Numbered from the stretch's first letter, positions 1 to 6,608 are shown. The stretch is DNA of 10,084 bases from CAZFAT01 sp964517075 (GCA_964517075.1 CAZFAT010000055.1:1-10084); one strand, 5' to 3'. Made by a program: numbers and translations. The notes: generated by a model not told the origin, from the sequence alone.

Positions 1-2
1 CG

Positions 3-626
3 GTCGGCCGCGGCATGCTGATCATCGACGGCGTGGACGTGAACGACTGGCCCGCCGCGGACCTTCGGCGGCAGGTCGGCTACGTCAGCCAGGACGTCTT
101 CCTCTTCAGCGAGACCGTCGTCGAGAACGTGGCCGTCGGGCTGCACGACTGGGTGGATCGGGCGGACCACCAGGCGACCATTCACGAAGCCGCCGCCATG
201 GCGGCGGTTCACGATGACGTCCTGAATCTCGTCGCCTCCTACGACACGAGGCTGGGCGCGCGCGGCGTGAATCTGTCAGGCGGCCAGAAGCAGCGGCTGA
301 CCATTGCCCGCGCGCTCGCCCGCGAGCCGGCGATTCTGGTGCTCGACGACGCGCTGTCGAGCGTGGACGTGCACACGGAGGAACGCATTCTGAAGGCCCT
401 TCGCGACCGGCCCGGGCGCAACACCGAAATCATCGCGGCGCACCGGCTCTCGACGATCCAGGATGCGGATCGCATTGCGGTCCTGGCCGGCGGCCGCGTG
501 GTGCAGCTCGGGACGCACCCCGAGCTGATCCGGGACACCGAGGGGTTGTACTGGCGCTTCTACGAGCAGCAGCGGCTGCGCGAGGACCTCGAACGCTACA
601 TGGGCGTGGACGAGGAGCTGTCGTGA
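3..626 (+). CDS. ABC exporter subunit, MdlA-like half with degenerate Walker B (5' partial)
   Basis: This is the C-terminal part of an ATP-binding domain from an ABC transporter. The reading frame is open from base 3, so the transmembrane domain and Walker A lie upstream of the window. Numbering from the Met at 15, the Q-loop is at Gln26 (VSQDVFLF), the signature LSGGQ at 87-91, Walker B at 107-112 (ILVLDD) and the switch His at 143. The residue after the Walker B Asp is Asp112, where a catalytic Glu is usual. This substitution is typical of one subunit of heterodimeric exporters such as MdlA, BmrC and TM287. The signature motif is canonical, so it would complete the partner's active site. 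The stop overlaps the next gene's start (GTGA), so the two are co-translated. The substrate cannot be told from the sequence; lipid or multidrug export is usual in this group. Confidence 0.93.
   Translation, partial: VGRGMLIIDGVDVNDWPAADLRRQVGYVSQDVFLFSETVVENVAVGLHDWVDRADHQATIHEAAAMAAVHDDVLNLVASYDTRLGARGVNLSGGQKQRLTIARALAREPAILVLDDALSSVDVHTEERILKALRDRPGRNTEIIAAHRLSTIQDADRIAVLAGGRVVQLGTHPELIRDTEGLYWRFYEQQRLREDLERYMGVDEELS
612..617 (+). promoter_or_regulatory. Shine-Dalgarno site GAGGAG for the second ABC subunit
   Basis: GAGGAG lies 5 bases before the GTG at 623, inside the 3' end of the upstream ABC gene. It supports GTG at 623 as the start and translational coupling through the 4-base overlap. 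Confidence 0.75.
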
Positions 627-2428
627 CCTCGCGGAACGCCGAGACGCGCCGCAAGGACTGGGATCCGGAGCTCGACAGCGACGACACCGTCGGCGCGGCG
701 CCGCGGGCCGGCACGGCCTGGCGGCTCTTCGCCCGGCTCGCCAGCCACCGCGGCTTGCTGATGCTCGGGTCGATCGCAGTGTTGATCAGCACGGCCGCGG
801 CGCTGATCGAACCGCGGCTCTTCGGATATGCCATCGACGAGGCCATCATCCCGCGCGACCGCGCGCGGCTCATTCAGCTCGGGGTGATCTTCGGCGTGCT
901 CACGGTCGTCCGGGCGCTTGCGACGGTGGCCGAGGCGTATCTCTTCGACGCGCTCGGCCAGGCCGTCACGCAGGACCTGCGCGTCGCGGTGATGTCCCGG
1001 CTGCAGCGGTTGCCGCTGGGCATGCACGACCGCCATCCGCCCGGCCAGTTGATGACGCGCGTCACGAACGACATCGTGGCCCTTGCCGAAATCTTCTCGG
1101 CCGGCTTCGTGACGATGGTCAGCAATGGGCTGCTCGTGACGGGCATTCTCGTGTGGCTGCTCGTCCTGGACCTGCGGCTCGGCCTAATCACCGCCAGCGT
1201 CCTGCCGCTGATGCTCTACGCGACGGGGCGGTTCAGCGGCCGGCTCCATGCCGCCTACCGCGACGCCCGCAGCAAGCTGTCGGCGCTCAACGCGTTCCTG
1301 GCCGAGAGCCTGATGGGCATGCGGACGGTGCAGCTGTTCAACCGGCAGCCGGTCCATCTCGAACGATTCGCGCGTCTCAATCAGCGGTACGCCGACGCGC
1401 AGGTGGCCACCATCCGCACCTACGCCTACCTGCAGCCGGCGATCACGCTCGCCGCCGGCACGTCGATGGCGCTGGTGATCTGGTTCGGGGGCCTGGGCGC
1501 GCTCGAGGGCGAGATTCCGCTCGGCGTGCTCGTGACGTACTTCGTCTACGCCGTGGCGCTGTTCCGGCCGATGCGCGACATCGCCGACAAGTGGAACGTG
1601 TTCCTGTCCGGGCTCGCGTCGGCCGAACGGATCTTCGCCGTGCTCGACTGGCCCACCGAGCTGACCGAGGCGGACGCGGCCGCGCCAGCGCTCTCCCACG
1701 CGGAGGTGCGCGGCGCGATCCGCTTCGACCACGTGTGGTTCGCGTACGATGCGGAGCACTGGGTGCTGCGCGATCTCTCGTTCGAGATCCCGGCCGGCAC
1801 GTGGCTCGGCATCGTGGGCCACACGGGATCGGGTAAGAGCACCCTCGCCGCGCTGCTGATGCGCTTCTACGAGCCGCAGCGTGGCCGCATCCTGCTCGAT
1901 GGCCGCGATCTCCGCGAGTACGACCGCCGGCGGCTGCGCGCCACGCTCGGCCTCGTCCAGCAGGACGTCTTCCTGTTTGCCGGGACGATTGGCGAGAACA
2001 TCGACGGCGCCTCGGCCACGGCAGCCCTCGCCACGCTCGAGGCCGCCGGCCTCCGGCGCGACCAGCCGGTCGGCGAGCGCGGCGCCAACCTGTCGGCCGG
2101 CCAGCGCCAGCTCGTGGCCTTCGCCCGCGCGCGCGCCCGCGGACCGCGCGTCTGGATTCTCGACGAAGCCACGGCGAACATGGACGCCGGGAACGAGGAC
2201 CTCCTGCATCAGGGCCTTCACGAAGCCGCCCAGCACCGCACCGTGGTGCTGATCGCGCACCGGCTCGCGACCACGCGTCACTGCGGCCAGGTACTGGTGC
2301 TCAATAAAGGACAGGTCGTCGAACGCGGCGATCACGACACCCTGATGCGGCTCGATGGGCTCTACGCGAGGCTGTACCGGTATCAGGCGGCGCTGGGGGG
2401 GCCAGACACTGGACGTTCTGAGTCTTGA
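623..2428 (+). CDS. ABC exporter subunit, full-length TMD-NBD (MdlB-like partner)
   Basis: A 601-residue fused permease/ATPase half-transporter. Residues ~30-325 form the exporter transmembrane domain, with hydrophobic helices from about residue 44 onward and the coupling-region stretch MTRVTNDI. Residues ~360-590 form the ATPase: Walker A GHTGSGKS at 399-406, Q-loop in LVQQDVFLF, signature LSAGQ at 490-494, Walker B with catalytic Glu (VWILDE, 510-515) and switch His546. The signature is LSAGQ rather than LSGGQ. It pairs with the upstream subunit's LDD site, so the heterodimer should have one full and one degenerate ATP site, as in MdlAB, BmrCD and TM287/288. The start is GTG, overlapping the upstream stop by 4 bases, with a good Shine-Dalgarno. 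The last codons run into a heptamer repeat array, giving a Ser/Glu-rich tail. The transported substrate is unknown. Confidence 0.95.
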   Translation: MTSRNAETRRKDWDPELDSDDTVGAAPRAGTAWRLFARLASHRGLLMLGSIAVLISTAAALIEPRLFGYAIDEAIIPRDRARLIQLGVIFGVLTVVRALATVAEAYLFDALGQAVTQDLRVAVMSRLQRLPLGMHDRHPPGQLMTRVTNDIVALAEIFSAGFVTMVSNGLLVTGILVWLLVLDLRLGLITASVLPLMLYATGRFSGRLHAAYRDARSKLSALNAFLAESLMGMRTVQLFNRQPVHLERFARLNQRYADAQVATIRTYAYLQPAITLAAGTSMALVIWFGGLGALEGEIPLGVLVTYFVYAVALFRPMRDIADKWNVFLSGLASAERIFAVLDWPTELTEADAAAPALSHAEVRGAIRFDHVWFAYDAEHWVLRDLSFEIPAGTWLGIVGHTGSGKSTLAALLMRFYEPQRGRILLDGRDLREYDRRRLRATLGLVQQDVFLFAGTIGENIDGASATAALATLEAAGLRRDQPVGERGANLSAGQRQLVAFARARARGPRVWILDEATANMDAGNEDLLHQGLHEAAQHRTVVLIAHRLATTRHCGQVLVLNKGQVVERGDHDTLMRLDGLYARLYRYQAALGGPDTGRSES

Positions 2429-2502
2429 GTTCTGAGTCTGGAGTTGGCGCGTCGCGCTTGCAGTAGGACTCACAACTCAAAACCCAGAACTGAAAACTTC
2501 AG
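2416..2502. repeat. Inverted array of 7-base units at the end of the ABC operon
   Basis: The left arm holds four units at 2416, 2423, 2430 and 2437 (TTCTGAG, TCTTGAG, TTCTGAG, TCTGGAG). After a ~24-base centre, the right arm holds units at 2468, 2475, 2482, 2489 and 2496 (ACTCACA, ACTCAAA, ACCCAGA, ACTGAAA, ACTTCAG), which are roughly the reverse complement of the left. The arms can pair in several registers, giving an imperfect hairpin that includes the ABC stop codon. It may act as a terminator or mRNA end, but there is no T-run. Together with the promoter hexamer downstream it fills the 2429-2531 gap. Confidence 0.7.
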
Positions 2503-2517
2503 GTGTCCGTCACGGGA

Positions 2518-2523
2518 TATGCT
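2518..2523 (+). promoter_or_regulatory. Candidate -10 element TATGCT, 8 bases before the metallopeptidase GTG
   Basis: TATGCT fits TANNNT and ends 8 bases before the GTG at 2532. Transcription would start at or next to the start codon, giving a leaderless mRNA. No good -35 and no Shine-Dalgarno are seen. The same arrangement precedes three other genes here. Confidence 0.45.
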
Positions 2524-2531
2524 CCAGAGTC

Positions 2532-3593
2532 GTGGCCACGCCGGGCGCTTCGCCAGTTCCCGTGGAATCGGCTCACCCCGCCCGGCCGGCCTGGGCGGAC
2601 CTGCCTGACGAGGACCTTCTCAACGTCCGGTTGGCGGACCTGAACCTGACCATCGAGGGCAGCTGGCTGGAGGCCAGGATCACGGATCTGTACGCCGAAC
2701 TGGCCGCCCGTGGCCTGACGTTCCGGCCTCACTTCTGGCTGTCCGGCGACTGGTTCACGCCCGATGGCGTGCCGGGCATCGCCATCCCCTTCTACCTGGC
2801 GCACCCGCGGCTGATGCGGCTCGAGAAGTCCCAGATGCTGGAGGTGGAAGGCGGCACCCCGGAATGGTGCATGCAGATTCTCCGACACGAGGCCGGACAC
2901 GCCTTCGACAATGCCTACGAGCTGCGCCGGCGGCGCCGGCGGCGGCGGCTGTTCGGCGCGCCGTCACAGCTGTATCCGGATTTCTACCTGCCGAAGCCCT
3001 ACTCGAAGAGTTTCGTGCTCCACCTGGATTCCTGGTACGCACAGAGCCATCCCGACGAGGATTTTGCGGAGACGTTTGCCGTCTGGCTCACCCCCGATGC
3101 CGACTGGCGCAGCCGCTACGGCGACTGGCCCGCCGTGCGGAAACTGGAATACATGGACGACCTGATGCGCGAGATTGCCGGCCGCCCGCCGGTCGTGACC
3201 GCGCGCCGCCGCGTCGAACCGCTCGAGCGGCTGCGCACCACGCTGGGCCGTCACTACGCGAAGAAGCGTGCGCACTACGGCCTCGAGTACCCCAACTTCT
3301 ACGACCGCGACCTCCGGCGGCTCTTCTCCGCCGACGAGGAACACCGGCCGAATCGCCGGGCGTCCCGCTTCATTCACTCGATTCGCCGCGACGTGCGGCG
3401 CCTCGTCGCCGAGTGGACCGGGTCCTATCAATACACGATCGACCGCGTCATCGAAGACATGATCGCCCGCTGCGACGAGCTGGGCCTGCGGCTGAAGTAC
3501 CCCGAGGACCGGACGAAGCTGGACTTCACGATGCTGGTCACGGTGCAGACGATGAACTACCTGCACTCCGGACGACACAGGGTAGCGTTATAG
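2532..3593 (+). CDS. Putative zinc-binding metallopeptidase (HExxH, gluzincin-like)
   Basis: A 353-residue soluble protein without signal peptide or membrane helix. The zinc motif HEAGH is at 119-123 (H119 and H123 as ligands, E120 catalytic). About 57 residues later comes HPDEDFAETFAVWL, where E180 is the likely third ligand. The RHE-x-GH plus HPxED(F/W)AETxA pattern resembles the 'putative zinc-binding metallo-peptidase' family (Pfam Zn_peptidase_2), though this protein lacks that family's N-terminal cysteine ribbon. Eight arginines in a row (132-139), coded by CGG/CGC repeats, follow the active site. The C-terminal third is basic and probably helical. The start is GTG with no Shine-Dalgarno; a TANNNT hexamer 8 bases upstream supports it. 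An ATG at 2519 is out of frame. The gene is in its own unit, between a repeat array and a convergent-gene hairpin. The substrate is unknown. Confidence 0.85.
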   Translation: MATPGASPVPVESAHPARPAWADLPDEDLLNVRLADLNLTIEGSWLEARITDLYAELAARGLTFRPHFWLSGDWFTPDGVPGIAIPFYLAHPRLMRLEKSQMLEVEGGTPEWCMQILRHEAGHAFDNAYELRRRRRRRRLFGAPSQLYPDFYLPKPYSKSFVLHLDSWYAQSHPDEDFAETFAVWLTPDADWRSRYGDWPAVRKLEYMDDLMREIAGRPPVVTARRRVEPLERLRTTLGRHYAKKRAHYGLEYPNFYDRDLRRLFSADEEHRPNRRASRFIHSIRRDVRRLVAEWTGSYQYTIDRVIEDMIARCDELGLRLKYPEDRTKLDFTMLVTVQTMNYLHSGRHRVAL

Positions 3594-3625
3594 AAAGTTG
3601 GAAGTGCTTCTAACTTCTGACTTTC
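3593..3625. terminator. Hairpin between convergent genes (possible bidirectional terminator)
   Basis: GAAAGTTGGAAG (3593-3604) can pair with CTTCTGACTTTC (3614-3625), 12 pairs including two G-T. An alternative 9-bp stem pairs 3595-3603 with 3608-3616 around a 4-base loop (GTGC). The stretch reads as 7-base units (AAAGTTG, GAAGTGC, TTCTAAC, TTCTGAC, TTTCAAG) and covers the stop codons of both convergent genes. There is no T-tract, so a classical intrinsic terminator is not proven. Confidence 0.5.
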
Positions 3626-4514
3626 AAGTCTGGTTCAAGAGCACGTACACAATGTAGTCCGCCCGCCGCGGGTCACCGGCGTCGGTCGTCACCGCATCCA
3701 GGTTCTCGACGGGCACAATCGCGATCACGAGCAGGCGCTTGTCGGGGAGCCGGCGGCGCGTGCGCTCGACCACGCCCTGGCCGATGGCGGTCTGGAACGC
3801 GCCATTGATGCTGACCACCAGCGGCCGCGTGCCGCCGCTCGCGCCGGCGGTCAGCACTTGCGCGACGGTCTCACCGACCGTTTCGTCCTGCAGACATCGG
3901 GCTAGATACGCGCCCTGGACAGGGACCGGCCCGCCGTTCCGGGCTTCCTGGAAGCGCCTGAAGTACGCGTCGTCGGTCGGGCAGCTGAGCTCGCGCGCGA
4001 CCGACGCCCGCTCGGTGTCGGACCTGGTGCGCAGCACCTCGAGGCCGCCTCGCACGACCTCCGCGACGAGCGCCCGCGGCGCGCTGGCCGCGACGACCGG
4101 CCACTGGCGCGCGCTGGCAAAGTCCACGAGCGGCTTGTAGTCGGTCGCATACCGCGGCCAGGGGCGCGCGGCTGCGAGGAACTCCGCCTCGCTCAGGTGC
4201 CCCATGAGGAAATGCTCGAGCGGATCCTGGACGTCGCGGGCGAACATCTCGAGGGCGACGATGACGTCGCGCTGGCGCCGCGCGAGTCCCTCCAGCAGCG
4301 TCAGCTCGAGGCGGTGCGTGTCCACGTGATCGTGCTGCTCGCCAATGAAGACGACATCGGCCCGCGCCACGTCGGCGAGCAGGACCTCGAGATCGCTGAT
4401 GCGCTTCGACGCGGCGTCCACGACGCGGTGCGGCACGGGGCCGCCCTGCGCGGACAGCACCGCCATCGCCCCACCGGCCACCGCCGCGGCCAGCGCCCAA
4501 CCGCTGATCTGCAT
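3624..4514 (-). CDS. ChaN-like secreted protein (haem-binding uptake family)
   Basis: A 296-residue protein that matches the ChaN/Cofac_haem_bdg family (PF04187) in motif order: GEQHD at 58-62, then HRLELTLLEGL, ALEMFARDVQ at 87-96, RPWPRYATDYKPLVDFA at 117-133, CLQDET at 207-212 and a C-terminal INGAFQTAIGQG at 236-247. Known ChaN members are outer-membrane lipoproteins linked to iron or haem use. Here the N-terminus (1-23) looks like a Sec signal ending near SAQG and has no lipobox cysteine, so the product is probably periplasmic rather than lipidated. In family members I recall, the C-terminal motif has His after GAF; here it is Gln241. The start ATG at 4514 has no clear Shine-Dalgarno but is preceded by a TANNNT hexamer. 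It lies 39 bases after terC on the same strand. Confidence 0.88.
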   Translation of the reverse strand: MQISGWALAAAVAGGAMAVLSAQGGPVPHRVVDAASKRISDLEVLLADVARADVVFIGEQHDHVDTHRLELTLLEGLARRQRDVIVALEMFARDVQDPLEHFLMGHLSEAEFLAAARPWPRYATDYKPLVDFASARQWPVVAASAPRALVAEVVRGGLEVLRTRSDTERASVARELSCPTDDAYFRRFQEARNGGPVPVQGAYLARCLQDETVGETVAQVLTAGASGGTRPLVVSINGAFQTAIGQGVVERTRRRLPDKRLLVIAIVPVENLDAVTTDAGDPRRADYIVYVLLNQT

Positions 4515-4521
4515 GATGCCG

Positions 4522-4551
4522 AGCCTATCCGGTTGACCCGACCGATGACCA
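4522..4551 (-). promoter_or_regulatory. Candidate promoter for the ChaN-like gene
   Basis: On the minus strand, TAGGCT (4527-4522) ends 7 bases before the ATG at 4514. TGGTCA (4551-4546), 4/6 to TTGACA, lies 18 bases upstream of it. The transcript would begin at or very near the ATG. It sits in the terC-chaN gap, so chaN may be transcribed apart from terC. Confidence 0.5.
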
Positions 4552-4553
4552 GT

Positions 4554-5300
4554 CTACGAGCGCGGGGCCGAAGCGCCCTCAGTGTCCTCATACCGCTGCT
4601 TCAGTTGAACGGGCGCACGTTGGCCACGAACCCGGATGTTGATCATCTCCACGAACACCGAGAAGCCCATCGCGAAGTAAATGTACCCCTTCGAGATGTG
4701 CTGGCCGAAGCCGTCGGCGACGAGGGACAGGCCGATCAGCAGCAGGAACGACAGGGCGAGAATCTTGATCGTCGGATGCTCCTCGACGAAGGCGCTGATG
4801 GGCTCGGCCGCGACGAGCATGACGAGGACGGCAATCACGACGGCGGCAACCATGACGCGCAGATCCTCAGCCATGCCGATGGCCGTGATGACCGAGTCGA
4901 GCGAAAAGACGATGTCGAGCACCATCACCTGGCCGATGACGCTCGCGAACGACGCCGCGACCCGGCCGGTTTCGTCGTGCGCGCCCTCGAGCTTGTCGTG
5001 AATCTCCCAGGTGGCCTTGGCGAGCAGGAACAGGCCGCCGAGGATCAGGATGAGATCCCGGCCGGACACCTCGTGATCCATGACTGAAAACAGGGGCGTC
5101 GTGAGCCGCGCCATCCAGGTGATCGAGAACAACAGCAACAGCCGCATGGCCATCGCGGCGATCAGGCCGACCCGCCGGGCCTTCTTCTGCTGCGCCGGCG
5201 GCAGCTTGCCCGACAGGATGGAGATGAAGATCACGTTGTCCACGCCGAGGACGACCTCGAGCACGGTCAGCGTCACGAGAGCGACGATCAGTTCGGTCAT
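4554..5300 (-). CDS. TerC family integral membrane protein
   Basis: A 248-residue polytopic membrane protein of the TerC/Alx/YoaE superfamily. The N-terminal family motif LGVDNVIFISIL is at 18-29 (Asp21) and the second motif DIVFSLDSVITAIGM at 129-143 (Asp129, Asp135). Hydrophobic segments lie near 4-28, 44-66, 82-96, 118-143, 148-166, 179-198 and 205-222. The conserved acidic residues inside the membrane are thought to bind divalent metal; studied relatives act in manganese export, tellurium resistance or metal loading of exported enzymes. The length fits the short TerC subfamily. The start ATG at 5300 begins directly before the first helix, as in relatives. No Shine-Dalgarno is visible (GTCCCCT precedes it). 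The 57 bases upstream (5301-5357) are GC-rich, repeat GTCCG three times, and are too short for a yybP-ykoY manganese riboswitch. Confidence 0.92.
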   Translation of the reverse strand: MTELIVALVTLTVLEVVLGVDNVIFISILSGKLPPAQQKKARRVGLIAAMAMRLLLLFSITWMARLTTPLFSVMDHEVSGRDLILILGGLFLLAKATWEIHDKLEGAHDETGRVAASFASVIGQVMVLDIVFSLDSVITAIGMAEDLRVMVAAVVIAVLVMLVAAEPISAFVEEHPTIKILALSFLLLIGLSLVADGFGQHISKGYIYFAMGFSVFVEMINIRVRGQRAPVQLKQRYEDTEGASAPRS

Positions 5301-5357
5301 AGGGGACGGCGTCCGTTCGCGTCCGGGTCCGGCCTGGGGCGGCCGCGCCTTGGTAGC

Positions 5358-5579
5358 TTAGCCTGACCGCCCGGGGACGGTGTCAGGGGCTGGCGCGTAG
5401 CCGGCGCACGCGACCACCGGGAGGCGCGGATAGCGCGGGAAGCGGGCATCGGTCGTCGACCGTTGGCAGAGCACGAAGACGCTGCCGCGCGGCGTGGCGA
5501 CCGCCCGCGCATGGACGCAGCCGGCGCAGAGCCCGGCCGAAGACGGAGGTTGCCCGCGGTCGAGCCGATCGTTCATCAT
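5358..5579 (-). CDS. Small four-cysteine protein, putative zinc-binding (73 aa)
   Basis: A 73-residue protein I cannot assign to a named family. It has a C-x2-C pair at Cys18/Cys21 (CAGC, followed by VHAR) and further cysteines at 38 (FVLCQR) and 58 (VACAGY), which could form a four-cysteine zinc site. The central stretch RGSVFVLCQRS..D.RFPRYPRLPV looks like a conserved fold rather than random GC-rich translation. I recall similar short hypothetical proteins in acidobacteria, but cannot verify this. The start could be either of two adjacent ATGs (5579 or 5576); upstream in-frame codons give no other ATG or GTG close by. It is divergent from apaG, with 6 bases between start codons. Neither a Shine-Dalgarno nor a TANNNT hexamer is seen at the expected place. 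It ends 57 bases before terC on the same strand and could share its transcript. Confidence 0.68.
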   Translation of the reverse strand: MMNDRLDRGQPPSSAGLCAGCVHARAVATPRGSVFVLCQRSTTDARFPRYPRLPVVACAGYAPAPDTVPGRSG

Positions 5580-5585
5580 GACGCC

Positions 5586-5975
5586 ATGTTCACGTCCGAG
5601 GCGACCACGCGCGGCGTGCGGGTGGCCGTCGTCTCCGAGTATGCCCCGGATCGGTCCCGGCCCCAGGACCAGCACTGGTTCTTCGTCTACACGATCACCA
5701 TCCGGAACGAGGGACCGGAGGCCGTTCAGTTGATCTCGCGGCACTGGATCATCACCGACGCGTCCGGCCGCGTCGAGGACGTGCGCGGGCCCGGCGTCGT
5801 CGGGGAGCAGCCGGTGCTCGAACCTCGCGAGTCGTTCACCTACACGTCGGGGTGCCCGCTCAAGACCTCCTTCGGCACCATGGAGGGCACCTACCAGATG
5901 GTCACCCAGTCGGGCGATGCGTTCGACGCCACGATCGCCGTCTTCACGCTCAGCGAGCCGTACACCGTCCATTAG
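5586..5975 (+). CDS. apaG: ApaG-domain protein
   Basis: A 129-residue single-domain protein that aligns along its whole length with ApaG (E. coli 125 aa). It has the YTITIRNEGPEAVQLISRHW strand region (35-54), WIITDASG, the glycine motif GPGVVGEQP at 68-76, YTSGCPL at 86-92 and GTMEGTYQMV at 97-106. The fold is a fibronectin-III-like beta-sandwich. E. coli ApaG is linked to cobalt/magnesium phenotypes, but its biochemical role is unsettled. The frame is open upstream to 5463, but that part is antisense to the four-cysteine gene and lies outside the ApaG domain, so ATG 5586 is chosen. A GGAGG at 5546-5550 is too far to act as its Shine-Dalgarno. The gene is convergent with aat; the gap holds a repeat/hairpin. 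Confidence 0.92.
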   Translation: MFTSEATTRGVRVAVVSEYAPDRSRPQDQHWFFVYTITIRNEGPEAVQLISRHWIITDASGRVEDVRGPGVVGEQPVLEPRESFTYTSGCPLKTSFGTMEGTYQMVTQSGDAFDATIAVFTLSEPYTVH

Positions 5976-5990
5976 CGGACGAGGGCGCGA

Positions 5991-6037
5991 GGTTCCAGGG
6001 TCCAGAGTTCCAGGGTTCACGCGCTGGAATCGAACTC
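5991..6037. repeat. Heptamer-like repeats with hairpin between convergent apaG and aat
   Basis: Units GGTTCCA (5991), GGGTCCA (5998), GAGTTCCA (6005) and GGGTTCA (6013) follow each other with a 7-8 base period. TTCCAG (6008-6013) can pair with CTGGAA (6024-6029), and GAGTTC (6005-6010) alternatively with GAACTC (6032-6037). The array overlaps the aat stop codon. It may mark transcript ends in both directions; there is no T-run. Confidence 0.55.
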
Positions 6038-6601
6038 GCAGCTCTTCGCGACGGCGGCCGAGAGCATCCGGAGATACTGGCGGCGTGGCACTTCGATCGC
6101 CCCGAACTGCGAGAGGTGGGACGTGACCCACTGGATGTCGAGCAGCGTGAATCCGCGGCGGATCAGCCGGTCGACGAGCGCCACGAGCGCGACCTTCGAG
6201 GCGTTGGGCGCCCGATGGAACATCGATTCGCCGAAGAACGCGCCGCCCAGGTGAACGCCATAGAGACCCCCCGCCAGCGCGCCGTCTTGCCAGGCCTCGA
6301 TGGAATGCGCGAGGCCGAGCCGGTGTAGCGTCGTGTAGCTGGCCAGGATCGCCTCGTTGATCCAGGTGCCTTCGTCGCGCCGGGACGCGCAGGCGCGCAT
6401 CACCGCCTCGAAGGCCGTGTCGATCCGGATCGTGAACTCGCCGGCGCGGACCATCCGCTGCAGGCGCCGGGATACGTGAAACGTGTCGAGGGGCAGGATG
6501 CCGCGCGGGTCCGGCGAGAACCACCCGATCTCGCCGCCGTCGAGGCCCATTGGGAACCGGCCCTCCCGGTAGCCGCGCACGAGCACCGCCGGATCGATCA
6601 T
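6017..6601 (-). CDS. aat: Leucyl/phenylalanyl-tRNA--protein transferase
   Basis: Transfers Leu or Phe from aminoacyl-tRNA to the N-terminus of proteins with basic first residues, marking them for ClpS/ClpAP (N-end rule); cytoplasmic. The 194-residue product has the family motifs: GYREGRFPMG (10-19), WFSPDPRG (27-34), EGTWI (77-81), LAHSIEAW (97-104), GGLYGV (111-116), FFGESMF (122-128), ASKVAL (134-139) and LLDIQ (153-157). In LLDIQ, D155 and Q157 match the essential Asp186/Gln188 of the E. coli enzyme. It lacks the ~35-residue N-terminal extension of E. coli Aat, like the short forms in other phyla. The ATG at 6601 is chosen because the core begins there and a TANNNT hexamer precedes it by 7 bases. 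A GTG at 6649 would add 16 residues with no family similarity. It lies downstream of tdh on the same strand. Confidence 0.95.
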   Translation of the reverse strand: MIDPAVLVRGYREGRFPMGLDGGEIGWFSPDPRGILPLDTFHVSRRLQRMVRAGEFTIRIDTAFEAVMRACASRRDEGTWINEAILASYTTLHRLGLAHSIEAWQDGALAGGLYGVHLGGAFFGESMFHRAPNASKVALVALVDRLIRRGFTLLDIQWVTSHLSQFGAIEVPRRQYLRMLSAAVAKSCEFDSSA

Positions 6602-6608
6602 CGGAACG

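Noticed and set aside
1184..2473. 429-codon minus-strand open frame opposite the ABC transporter
   Set aside because: Low-complexity Arg/Glu/Ala/Gly translation without motifs; it mirrors the codon pattern of the well-supported plus-strand gene.
2416..2502. CRISPR array or mobile-element end
   Set aside because: The units are 7 bases with no spacers, the two arms are inverted, and no cas gene, transposase or target-site duplication is present.
4197..5087. 296-codon plus-strand frame across chaN and terC
   Set aside because: It is antisense to two well-supported genes; its His/Asp/Arg-rich translation lacks motifs.
5301..5360. yybP-ykoY manganese riboswitch or clear promoter before terC
   Set aside because: Only 57 bases separate the genes, and I cannot see the conserved riboswitch loops. 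A TAAGCT at 5360-5355 (minus strand) could be a -10, but it has no good -35 and lies 54 bases from the ATG.
5463..5585. 41-residue N-terminal extension of ApaG
   Set aside because: It lies outside the ApaG domain, overlaps the four-cysteine gene on the other strand, and the 129-residue form already matches the family length.
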